In this document: one piece after another, positions 15,953-22,734 of the stretch
Layout of the letters: each line of letters begins with the position of its first letter
Numbering within the stretch: the first letter of the stretch is position 1
DNA from: Candidatus Rhodoferax bjergmarkensis
Lineage (GTDB): Bacteria; Pseudomonadota; Gammaproteobacteria; Burkholderiales; Burkholderiaceae_C
Direction: 5' to 3'
Assembly: GCA_016708345.1 (NCBI GenBank)
Contig: JADJFX010000018.1
Coordinates: forward strand, 1 to 32,502
Length of the DNA stretch: 32,502 bases
The notes under the pieces: model-generated
Told to the model about the DNA's origin: nothing
The model's input: only the letters and a program-made list of their open reading frames with translations
The model's database searches: none
Translations under genes and position numbers: made by a program

Positions 15953-17383
15953 TCAAGCAGCAGCGCAGATGTCCTTGAGGTTGGCGAACTCGCCTTGGTA
16001 GCCGGATTGCTCGGCCATGAGTCGGGTTGCCTGATCCAGGACATTGAATTCGTCACGGGTCAGTTCCATCAGGCGATCCGGGTCGTCTACCAGCTTGGTA
16101 TCGACAAAGAGGGCCATCTGGATTTGCCCGGCGTAGGAGATGAAGGACAGGCCGATGCCGATCTTGCCGGACTGGGGTACCCAGCAGATCAGGTCACTCA
16201 GCCGTGAGCCGGCCAGGTAGCGTGCGCGGCTGGGGCCTTCGATGTTGGTCAGGACAGCGGAACCCTTGGAGGTGAAGATATTCAGTGCCAAGCGCTGCAG
16301 CATGGCCGGGAAGAAGGCCACGATGGAAAGAAAAACCATGGTCGCGCGGGGCTGCTGGGAGCGTTTGACGGCAGTCATGCGCCGACTGGACTCGCTCAGA
16401 CGCACATTCGGGTCGTCGTGGTTGGTTGGCAGATCGACGGCGACCAGGCCGAATTCGTTGCCAAGCTGGTAGGCATTGGCCTTTTCGCGCAGGTTGAAGG
16501 TGACGGCGGCGCGCAAAGCCTTGTTGTCCACCTGCTCGCCGCGCTCGGCCAGGTAGCGGCGCAGGGCGCCGGAGACAGCCCCAACCCACAGATCATTGAG
16601 CGTGACGCCCACGCGCTTGGAAGTGGCGCGTACCTGATCCATGGCCATGGGGGGGAGCCAGACCAGCTTTTTTTCGCCGGACATGGGGGCTTTGAGCTGG
16701 GTACGTTCGTCCGAAGGCTGCACCGACAGGCGGCCAATGTGCAAGCCAATCTTGAGCCAGCGCATAGCCTTGTTCACGTACGAGCACACACTGGGGGGGG
16801 TTGGCTTGGCAATCAGGGGGTGGCCTACCTTTGAGGGGGTTTTGCCCTGGGTGTCGTTGTCATCGGTCAGGTGGTTGAGGACATGCACCATGCCAAGCCC
16901 GTCGGTGATGCTGTGGTGCACACGAAAAACGATAGCGTGCCCGCCTTGTACCCGGTCGATCACATGCATATGCCACAAGGGGCGGCTGGCATCCAGGGGC
17001 ACACGCGCAATGGTGGCCATGTAGTTTTGCAGTTCTTCGCGGGTGACATCGTGGTCGAATGACTCCAGATCGATGTGCTTGCGGATGTCAAACTGCTGAT
17101 CTTCCACCCAGTATGGCAGACCAAACCGGGTTCCTACCTTCTGTGTGAAACGCGGATAATTGGGCAGACGGTGTTCTATGGTGGAGATCAAACGTTCCAT
17201 GTCCACCGTGCCTTCAAACAGCAGTATGCTGTTGATAACCATCAGGTTTTTCTGAAAATCCATGCGATACCAGGCGAAATCACGCCAGGTCATGCGTGAC
17301 ATTGGGGCTGTTTGTGGCCGCACTACGTCGATTGGCTGCTCCGGGAAGATCGCACAGGGGTTGGGTGCAACGAGTGTGGTCAT
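15953..17383 (-). CDS. Wax ester synthase/diacylglycerol acyltransferase (WS/DGAT) family protein
   Basis: This 476-residue protein is of family-typical length. It carries the catalytic HHxxxDG motif as HHSITDG (residues 156-162), preceded by PLDASRPLWHMHVID (129-143). The C-terminal half has NDLWVGAVSGALRRYL, then NIEGPSRARYLAGSRL and LSFISYAGQIQMALFVD, all family landmarks. WS/DGAT enzymes join acyl-CoA to fatty alcohols or diacylglycerols, making storage wax esters or triacylglycerols. It is probably cotranscribed after the gene at 17402-18157 (18-base gap). With the FadL-type porin it suggests lipid or hydrocarbon handling on this plasmid. Substrate preference cannot be read from sequence. 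Confidence 0.92.
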   Translation of the reverse strand: MTTLVAPNPCAIFPEQPIDVVRPQTAPMSRMTWRDFAWYRMDFQKNLMVINSILLFEGTVDMERLISTIEHRLPNYPRFTQKVGTRFGLPYWVEDQQFDIRKHIDLESFDHDVTREELQNYMATIARVPLDASRPLWHMHVIDRVQGGHAIVFRVHHSITDGLGMVHVLNHLTDDNDTQGKTPSKVGHPLIAKPTPPSVCSYVNKAMRWLKIGLHIGRLSVQPSDERTQLKAPMSGEKKLVWLPPMAMDQVRATSKRVGVTLNDLWVGAVSGALRRYLAERGEQVDNKALRAAVTFNLREKANAYQLGNEFGLVAVDLPTNHDDPNVRLSESSRRMTAVKRSQQPRATMVFLSIVAFFPAMLQRLALNIFTSKGSAVLTNIEGPSRARYLAGSRLSDLICWVPQSGKIGIGLSFISYAGQIQMALFVDTKLVDDPDRLMELTRDEFNVLDQATRLMAEQSGYQGEFANLKDICAAA

Positions 17384-17401
17384 GGTGCACGCCCCTTTGT
17401 G

Positions 17402-18157
17402 TCAGCCCGCACTGCCAAGGCTGGCAAACGTGGGTAACTTGGCAAAAAACACGTCATCCCTGGCAGTTAGCTCCGGGAACTGCTTTTCGTGGATGGCAAT
17501 CAGGACCAGCATGGCTTCTACAGCTTCCTGATGAAAGCCCATGCGGGCACGGCCACGGTCGTCATTGCCTTCCATCATCAGTTTGTTGATGTATTCGCAG
17601 CATTCCTTGTAGCCCCACATGTTGCGGATGGCACCGGCAACGCGGCTATGGTGCCGCTCCACGGTCCGCAAGGCGGCTTCTTTGGGGTCCAACAGGGGTT
17701 GTTTGGCCAGATCTACGAGGTCTTCCGGGAATTTGATATCAACGGCAATGTCAACGCCCTTTTGTGTGAAATAGGCCATATCCCACTTGGAAGACTTTTC
17801 TGTGGTTTCTTTTGTCTCGACTTTGCGCACTGGCGCTTGTTTTTGAATAGTTTTGGTGGTGGTCTGGATCGTTACCGGTGCCACAGGGGCTGCAACCGCT
17901 GAAACATGGGCGGGAATCGGACCTAGCAAGGCGGTGAGGATGGAGGCAATGAAGCGCAGATTGCGCTGCTTGCGCAATACGGCCGCCATCTGCTTCTTGG
18001 ATAGCAAGTCCCACTCGGCAATCACGTCACCCAAACGTTGCCCTGTTTTTCTCTGCTGCTCGATAGCCCGGGCCAACTGGCTCTCGGAAATCAGGTTCTC
18101 GCCAATCAACAATTGACCGAGCAGGGTTTTTCGTGTGTTTTGTCTAAGCCATTCCAT
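17402..18157 (-). CDS. MshEN-like domain, membrane segment and helical domain protein
   Basis: From ATG 18157 (MEWLRQNTRK) the protein has 251 residues. Residues ~12-64 form two 24-residue motifs with a 5-residue spacer: LLGQLLIGENLISESQLARA, then RLGDVIAEWDLLSKKQMAAV. This is the pattern of MshEN (type II secretion ATPase N-terminal) domains, some of which bind cyclic di-GMP. A hydrophobic stretch (about 69-92) and a Thr/Gln/Lys linker follow, then a domain with ERHHSRVAGAIRNMWGYKE that I do not recognise; its HH and ERH residues give it an HD-like look. It shares its first ~90 residues with the protein at 23968 but not the rest. An upstream in-frame ATG at 18217 would overlap the terminator. 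Confidence 0.75.
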   Translation of the reverse strand: MEWLRQNTRKTLLGQLLIGENLISESQLARAIEQQRKTGQRLGDVIAEWDLLSKKQMAAVLRKQRNLRFIASILTALLGPIPAHVSAVAAPVAPVTIQTTTKTIQKQAPVRKVETKETTEKSSKWDMAYFTQKGVDIAVDIKFPEDLVDLAKQPLLDPKEAALRTVERHHSRVAGAIRNMWGYKECCEYINKLMMEGNDDRGRARMGFHQEAVEAMLVLIAIHEKQFPELTARDDVFFAKLPTFASLGSAG

Positions 18158-18217
18158 GATGCCCACCGTTTGCAAGGAAGAAGTAAGACTTGGAAATCCA
18201 GGAGGCACCCACGGCAA

Positions 18218-18252
18218 TAAAAAAACGGCCAGAAACTTATGTGACTGGCCGT
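18218..18252 (-). terminator. Rho-independent terminator behind the second DUF6160-like gene
   Basis: On the minus strand ACGGCCAG and CTGGCCGT (18252-18245 and 18232-18225) form an 8-bp stem followed by TTTTTTT. It separates the gene at 18297-18847 from the next one. Confidence 0.85.
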
Positions 18253-18296
18253 CAAGCGTTCGCGCGCGGGTTTATGCCTCCAGGGAGGCTAGGAGC

Positions 18297-18847
18297 TTAG
18301 TGAGCCCAGATAAGAGCTGTTGTTCCTTGCATCTTGATGTCGTTCACAGCCATTGCGCCGAACGACTTGGTGCTGTTACCCATTTCCATGCGTTGAACAC
18401 CAAAGTACAGGTTGTTCGTTGTGCGAGCGGCACCAGCAACGGTAGCTGCTTTGCTCAGCGTACCAACGGCTGATACCCAGCAACTGCTACGTCTGGCAGA
18501 GCGATACGAACCACATCACCAGCAGGCAAGAAAGCGGTTGTAGCGGAGTCAGTACCAGTTACACCAACTGCTTGCAGAGTTCCAATAGCGACTGCGTTGT
18601 TGATGATGTCGATTTCAACAGCGATTGCGCCACGGATTTGGATGTCTTTGAATGCGATAGAACCACCAGCTGTATCTGTATCGGTATACACGAACGAGCC
18701 AACGTCGATGTTCAGGTTTGCGCCAATCGTCACACCATCTTGACCGCTTACAGCGCTCAAATCGGAATCTTGCATGGGGGACAGGGCGAAAGCGGAAACA
18801 GCGAAAGAAGAGAGAGCGGCGATAACAGCCAATTTGACAGATTTCAT
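18297..18847 (-). pseudogene. Second DUF6160-like exported protein gene, with one frameshift
   Basis: This is a close copy of the gene at 12030-12581: same signal peptide, same MQDSDLSAVSGQDGVTI motif, same C-terminal NDIKMQGTT region. One base is missing near 18471 (GATACCCAGC where the other copy has GATAACCCAG), so the frame from ATG 18847 stops at 18455 while the true C-terminus continues in another frame to the TAA at 18297-18299. Substitutions between the copies (for example ITGT against VAGT, A/T swaps) show a real paralogue and not an assembly duplicate. The frameshift lies in a short homopolymer context and could be a sequencing error, in which case both genes are intact. Confidence 0.8.
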
Positions 18848-19060
18848 GATGGGCTCACTTTAAAAATTAACGAAACAAAAATTAAGCTTTTTTTGACGGA
18901 ACCTGGTAGCTGGTTGCTAAAGCCTCCTGGGGAGTTTTAGCCGTCCGAATTGCAATTCCGTCAAGACAATCCGGTAACGCTTTGCTGGTGTGGTCAGTTT
19001 TTTAAATCCCGACGAACCAACTTGCTACGGGCCGAATAATACGAACGTTCGGTTTGTTTT
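18848..19060 (-). promoter_or_regulatory. Upstream region with CGAACGTTCG and GAATTGCAATTC palindromes
   Basis: CGAACGTTCG lies at 19042-19051 and GAATTGCAATTC at 18947-18958, at the same distances from the start as in the region upstream of 12581. Surrounding bases have diverged more than the palindromes. The region between it and the TrfA-like module (19061-19170) holds nothing else I recognise. Confidence 0.55.
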
Positions 19061-19170
19061 ACCAACGCTGATTTAGGGGTTTGACTCAAAAATGTGGCAA
19101 TTTTTTCCGTGACCACTTGCGTTTCCGAAAACCGCTGGAAATTCCCCGGCATGGTCATGCCTGAGTGCTT

Positions 19171-19236
19171 GAAAAGCTATTTTTTTCGTAGCTGTATCCG
19201 CTTGATACATGGGACTTTTAGCCTGTTTTACCAAGT
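19171..19236 (+). repeat. Divergent Comamonadaceae-type intergenic repeat
   Basis: The sequence has the core TCGTAGCTGTATCCGCTTGA, then TACATGGGACTTTTAGCCTG. It is more diverged than the copies near 2055 and 3438. It lies just before the leader of the TrfA-like gene. Confidence 0.6.
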
Positions 19237-19261
19237 AGATTGGGCGGCGTGCATTACCATA

Positions 19262-19333
19262 GGGGCAGCGCGTGCAGGGTATGACACACCCGGCAGGCGC
19301 CTGACCACAACTGATGAAAAGGAAAATCAAATC
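19262..19333 (+). promoter_or_regulatory. Conserved leader of the TrfA-like rep gene
   Basis: GGGTATGACACACCCGGCA can form a short GGGT/ACCC hairpin; GCCTGACCACAACTGATGAA, a purine-rich ribosome site and ATGGCT follow. It parallels the leader before the decayed TrfA-like gene (11742-11815). A short ORF, MTHPAGA-stop, lies inside. Confidence 0.55.
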
Positions 19334-20230
19334 ATGGCTGATTTGGAGAATAACGCAAGCAAAGGCAAGACATACGAGGAGCTGATGGCAAAAGCCAAAG
19401 CACGTGTTGCAAGGAATAAAGAATCTGCCAAGGAAAAGGCGCAAGAGGATAAGAAAGACAAGGTATTGCCTTTCTGGCCGGAGGAAGTGCGCTCGGTTCC
19501 CAATGCCATTTTGCGCGGTGCCTTGTTTACGGTAAGTAAAGAACGGGCGATGTTCAAGGAATTAACGTCTATTGCTTCTGTGGATGGCATAGAGATTCGC
19601 TACATGGGTCAAAGGCTCAACCAGGTGGATCTTGACCTGTGGGAAATGCTGCTGCATCTTCAGCGCTTGAACCCGTTGGGTGACCGTGTTGAGTTCACAG
19701 CGCATTCCATGCTCAAAGCATTAGGGCGTGGCACCAGCGGGGCAGACCACGAGACGCTAAACAATGGGCTTGCCAGGCTGATTGGCAATGCAACAGAGGT
19801 TAAATGGATCAAGGAGCGCAAGGCGTTTGCAGGTTCATTGGTGTCTAGCTATTTTCGGGATGAGGACACAAACCGCTACGTGGTCAAGTTCAACCAGGAT
19901 ATGGCCACTTTGTACGGGCAGGGCCACACCTATATCGACCTGGAGCAGCGTCAAGCACTTGGGCAAAACAGTCTGGCAAAGTGGCTGCATGGCTTCTACT
20001 CAAGTCACGCAGACCCGTTTGGCTACAAGGTAGAGACGCTGCAAAGGTTGTGCGGGAGCACAGCGAGTCAAAAGGAATTTCGTCGCATGCTTAAGGTAGC
20101 GCTGGATAAGCTGGTTGAGGTTGGAGCGATTGTTAGATGGCGTATCGACAATAAAACCGATGTGGTGACGGTCGAGAAAGAGCCAAACCCAACGCAAGAA
20201 CGGCACCTGTCCAGGAAAAAACTGCGCTGA
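19334..20230 (+). CDS. TrfA-like plasmid replication initiator
   Basis: This 298-residue protein has a charged helical N-terminus (1-45), then features of TrfA: SVPNAILRGALFTVSKERAM, IEIRYMGQRLNQVDLDLWEM, a winged-helix region with FTAHSMLKALGRGTSG, and the diagnostic SLAKWLHGFYSSHADPFGYK, VETLQRLCGS. TrfA initiates IncP-type replication by binding iterons and loading the host helicase. ATG 19334 behind AAAAGGAAAATC is used; the frame is open back to 19094 but that part overlaps an intergenic repeat. Iterons lie immediately downstream (20294). It is the only intact TrfA-like gene here. Confidence 0.9.
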   Translation: MADLENNASKGKTYEELMAKAKARVARNKESAKEKAQEDKKDKVLPFWPEEVRSVPNAILRGALFTVSKERAMFKELTSIASVDGIEIRYMGQRLNQVDLDLWEMLLHLQRLNPLGDRVEFTAHSMLKALGRGTSGADHETLNNGLARLIGNATEVKWIKERKAFAGSLVSSYFRDEDTNRYVVKFNQDMATLYGQGHTYIDLEQRQALGQNSLAKWLHGFYSSHADPFGYKVETLQRLCGSTASQKEFRRMLKVALDKLVEVGAIVRWRIDNKTDVVTVEKEPNPTQERHLSRKKLR

Positions 20231-20279
20231 ATTTATCCATCAAAAATGGGCGATCTAACCCCCCTTAAAAAATGGACAC

Positions 20280-20503
20280 TTATCCACAGACAAACGTGTT
20301 TTCACCCACCAAAGCACGTGTTCTCACCCACCGCGCAACGTGTTCTCACCCACCGCGCAGTTTTGAAAATCTCTCTGTAACCCACGCCAGTATTGACTGC
20401 TACATTTTTTGTATCTTTTACCTAATCTGTATTTAATCTTTCTTAATCCCGCGCGCGATGGATAACTTGCTTTTGAGGTGTGGACAAGTCCGCGCGCACG
20501 AAA
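20280..20503 (+). other. Origin of the TrfA-like replicon
   Basis: In order: TTATCCACA (20280-20288), a perfect DnaA box; three iterons ACGTGTTTTCACCCACC, ACGTGTTCTCACCCACC and ACGTGTTCTCACCCACC at 20294, 20316 and 20338 (22-base period); an A/T-rich stretch (20400-20447); CGCGCGCGATGGATAACTTG (20450-20469); TGTGGACAA (20480-20488); and CGCGCGCACG (20491-20500). The edge hairpin B follows. The layout matches iteron plasmids and shares its outer half with the two Rep_3 origins. Confidence 0.85.
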
Positions 20504-20701
20504 GCACCCCCCCCCTACCCCCCCTACTCGGGGGGGAGAAACAGCCCTGCCAACAAAAGGAAGGCAAAACAGCCAGAACAGCCAAAGCCAACAAAGACGG
20601 AAAGTCCCAGTCAGTATGATTCGATTCGGATACTTCAGAACAAGTTAAAGGTGTACGGCATGAATCTGGACGAAGCGATAAATGACCCGGCGTATCATTG
20701 A
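20480..20701 (+). CDS. Possible small Pro-rich/charged protein
   Basis: The open frame of 73 residues reads through hairpin B, giving PPPYPPYSGGRN, and continues with a Lys/Pro/Gln-rich linker and a plausible helical end, SIRILQNKLKVYGMNLDEAI. The end looks coding and a shorter start inside (after 20546) is possible, but I see no clear ribosome site or known family. The element at 14761, read in reverse, also gives PPQPPYSGGE, so the Pro-rich part is a property of the hairpin and not evidence of a protein. Confidence 0.3.
   Translation: MDKSARTKAPPPYPPYSGGRNSPANKRKAKQPEQPKPTKTESPSQYDSIRILQNKLKVYGMNLDEAINDPAYH
20504..20546 (-). repeat. Replicon-edge G/C hairpin element (copy B)
   Basis: A stem of seven C (20518-20524) and seven G (20530-20536) with loop TACTC is preceded by GCAC and a run of nine C, and followed by AGAAACAGCC. 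It is the reverse complement of copy A at 14761. Long C/G runs make the exact count uncertain. Confidence 0.75.
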
Positions 20702-20732
20702 AGTTCGCCTTTTAATGGGCTTGGATTGAAAC

Positions 20733-21641
20733 ATGCAACGCTTTAAACCCCTCAGATTCCAATACACATTCAACAGCCTCATGGCGCTGGTCATTGCCGC
20801 TTTCCTGACGGCGTGCGGTGGAGGGGGGATGAGCCTGAACCCTGATCCGGTTGTGAAGAAGGCGATTGACGTGACCAGCGTGTATGTGCAACGGTTCGTC
20901 GAAAATAAAGAAGACCCTGAAGCCGAAAAGGAAGTTGGTCTTCCCCTGTTTTACAGTGGCAAAGTCACTGTGACCATAAGCGGAACTAATCTGGATGCGG
21001 AGCCACTTACCGTGCGCTTTCCAGGATGTGTCGGATTGGAGGAGTCTGCCGGAGGTACCGGTGAACAGCGTGTTTACACCTGCACGCTCAGAAAAATTGG
21101 TTATCAGCCATTTTCCGTACTAACAACCGCCGATCTGTCCTTGCTATGGTTTTCCAAGGTTCCTATTCCATATCCCCAGGTCACCATGTTCACCAGCATG
21201 GGGAAAATTGTCTTTGAGCTTGATCCGAACCAGGCACCCGTTACCGTTGACAACTTCCTTCGCTACGTACACGAAGGTTTTTATGAGAAAACCATCTTTC
21301 ACCGTGTGAACGCAAATGCAATCCTGGCCGGAAGCCTGGATGGGAAGATGAAGTCGGTGCCTACACACGAGCCTATCGAACTGGAAAAAACGGGGTTGAG
21401 CAATCTGCGCGGAACCATTGCCATGGCCTCGGCTACAGCACAGTTTTTCATCAACGTCACAGACAACCAGTTCCTGGATACCCAGGACGGAGGTTATGCA
21501 GTTTTTGGCAATGTGATACCAGACCCATCCAACATGAATGTCATCGATGACATAAAGGCGGTTGAAACGAAAACCGTTGGCACGTACACCGAAGTCCCTG
21601 TGACCCCTATCACGATTACGCGTGTGGAGCAGACGCAGTGA
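20733..21641 (+). CDS. Cyclophilin-type peptidyl-prolyl isomerase lipoprotein
   Basis: This 302-residue protein has a lipoprotein signal with lipobox LTAC (Cys28), followed by GGGGMS. An unrecognised beta-rich domain (about 40-140) holds KVTVTISGTNLDAEPLTVRF. A cyclophilin domain (about 147-300) has FELDPNQAPVTVDNFLRYVH, TIFHRV, AQFFINVTDNQFLD and YAVFGNVI. Such enzymes speed proline isomerisation during folding; a lipid-anchored one would act in the periplasm, perhaps on outer-membrane proteins. The usual GGD/G segment after FHRV is altered (AILAGSLDGK), so activity is uncertain. Its 3' end overlaps the convergent Rep_3 gene by 26 bases. Confidence 0.9.
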   Translation: MQRFKPLRFQYTFNSLMALVIAAFLTACGGGGMSLNPDPVVKKAIDVTSVYVQRFVENKEDPEAEKEVGLPLFYSGKVTVTISGTNLDAEPLTVRFPGCVGLEESAGGTGEQRVYTCTLRKIGYQPFSVLTTADLSLLWFSKVPIPYPQVTMFTSMGKIVFELDPNQAPVTVDNFLRYVHEGFYEKTIFHRVNANAILAGSLDGKMKSVPTHEPIELEKTGLSNLRGTIAMASATAQFFINVTDNQFLDTQDGGYAVFGNVIPDPSNMNVIDDIKAVETKTVGTYTEVPVTPITITRVEQTQ

Positions 21642-22389
21642 TTTTTTCCTGCGGATTTTGAATGAATCGGAATTCAAGCCCGACGACTTTTCTAACGTGT
21701 TTCGTAATGCTGTATTGAACGACTAAATCTGTCCTTGCATTTATGCATTTGATCGACGGTTCGATGACGTTGATACGCAAATCTTTAAAGTTTTTTCTGA
21801 AAGACTCTGGTGTTTCCATTGCCTTGTGAAATTCTTCAATGGTTACACGATAAATTCCGGTCGTCCTCCAACTCACGAGCAATTCATACAGTTTCCATGC
21901 ATAAGTCGTGTCCAACCCTGCAGCATGCTTCAACTTGTAAGTTGTAAAGTTTGTTCGAAGTCCAAGCACGTGGGGGGCGACTTCCTGGGTAAATCGGAGC
22001 TGCACCCAGCCTTCTCCGTCTGCATACTTTGATGAACTGACCCATCGTATTTTGTGAATGATCTTGCCTTTTCTGGTTTTTTCCTCGTACCTGATGTGGC
22101 GCTCAAAGAGCAAATCGCAAGCCTCTTTCATTTGCTTGTACGCAACAGTAATGTCTAAGTTGAAATGCTTTGCGTAATCTTGTGCCGTGACGCGAGCATC
22201 AAATCCCATCTTGAGATGTGCATCAACCAGTTTTCTGTTGCTGATGCTGTCAAGACTAGCCAGGGCAGAGCAGATAAGGCGCTTCTCTCCTAGCTTTAGT
22301 TCATGACTCGCACGGGCCACGGCGTTGGTCATGGTGACGTTGTTTTCAGTCTGCACTTCTTCTGTGTCTGTGATTTTGGTTAGCTGCAT
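21616..22389 (-). CDS. Second Rep_3 family replication initiator
   Basis: This 257-residue protein is a diverged relative of the one at 15077. It shares NAVARASHELKLGEKRLI, TAQDYAKHFNLDITVAYKQM, RWVSSSKYADGEGWVQLRFT and VAPHVLGLRTNFTTYKLKHA, followed by YAWKLYELLVSWRTTGIY. The start is ATG 22389; the frame opens at 22431 but the operator-like inverted iteron lies at 22397-22419. No strong ribosome site is visible, so translation may be weak or leaderless. It initiates at the iterons 22480-22542 just upstream. It ends inside the last codons of the cyclophilin gene. Confidence 0.9.
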   Translation of the reverse strand: MQLTKITDTEEVQTENNVTMTNAVARASHELKLGEKRLICSALASLDSISNRKLVDAHLKMGFDARVTAQDYAKHFNLDITVAYKQMKEACDLLFERHIRYEEKTRKGKIIHKIRWVSSSKYADGEGWVQLRFTQEVAPHVLGLRTNFTTYKLKHAAGLDTTYAWKLYELLVSWRTTGIYRVTIEEFHKAMETPESFRKNFKDLRINVIEPSIKCINARTDLVVQYSITKHVRKVVGLEFRFIQNPQEKITASAPHA

Positions 22390-22396
22390 GGGTAGT

Positions 22397-22542
22397 CCAA
22401 CTGGGAGGTTTATGCAGTCAAATGGTAGCAAAAGTTTTCAACAACCAGAAACAAAAATTTACTATCCCATATGGGATAGGACTGCATAAACCTCCCAATT
22501 GACTGCATAAACCTCCCAATTGACTGCATAAACCTCCCAATT
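22397..22542 (-). other. Iterons, palindrome and operator of the second Rep_3 replicon
   Basis: Three perfect tandem 21-bp iterons (core CTGCATAAACCTCCCAATT) lie at 22480-22500, 22501-22521 and 22522-22542. One inverted copy (AACTGGGAGGTTTATGCAGT) at 22399-22418 lies just before the rep start, as an autorepression operator would. Between them is TATCCCATATGGGATA (22463-22478), a palindrome recalling TCCCATA-N6-TATGGGA at the other Rep_3 gene. Confidence 0.85.
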
Positions 22543-22654
22543 GGAGACCATTTCGCTATATAGATCGCGCGCGCGAAAGAAAAGGTATTAAAAGGTTTAG
22601 TAAAAGCACGTGCGCGCGAGGGATAACTTTTCCGAAACAGTGGAGAACTCCACG
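22543..22654 (-). other. Outer part of the second Rep_3 origin
   Basis: The stretch holds CGCGCGCGCG (22566-22575), an A/T-rich run (22576-22605), CGTGCGCGCG (22609-22618) and GGATAACTTTTCC (22621). The order matches the outer halves of the origins at 14817 and 20400. Confidence 0.6.
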
Positions 22655-22697
22655 AGCACCCCCCCCCCTACCCCCCTACTCGGGGGGCGAAACAGCC
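22655..22697 (-). repeat. Replicon-edge G/C hairpin element (copy C)
   Basis: A stem of six C (22671-22676) and six G (22682-22687) has loop TACTC. It is preceded by GAGCAC and a run of C and followed by CGAAACAGCC, the same orientation as copy B. It lies ~130 bases outside the Rep_3 iterons. Confidence 0.75.
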
Positions 22698-22734
22698 ATG
22701 CTATCTAGAATGAAGGAAAAGGAGTCAGTTAGCC

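Noticed and set aside
20480..20560. Pro-rich PPxPPYSGG peptides as a new protein family
   Set aside because: Both occurrences are translations of the G/C hairpin element in one frame; the sequence is better explained as a DNA or RNA structure.
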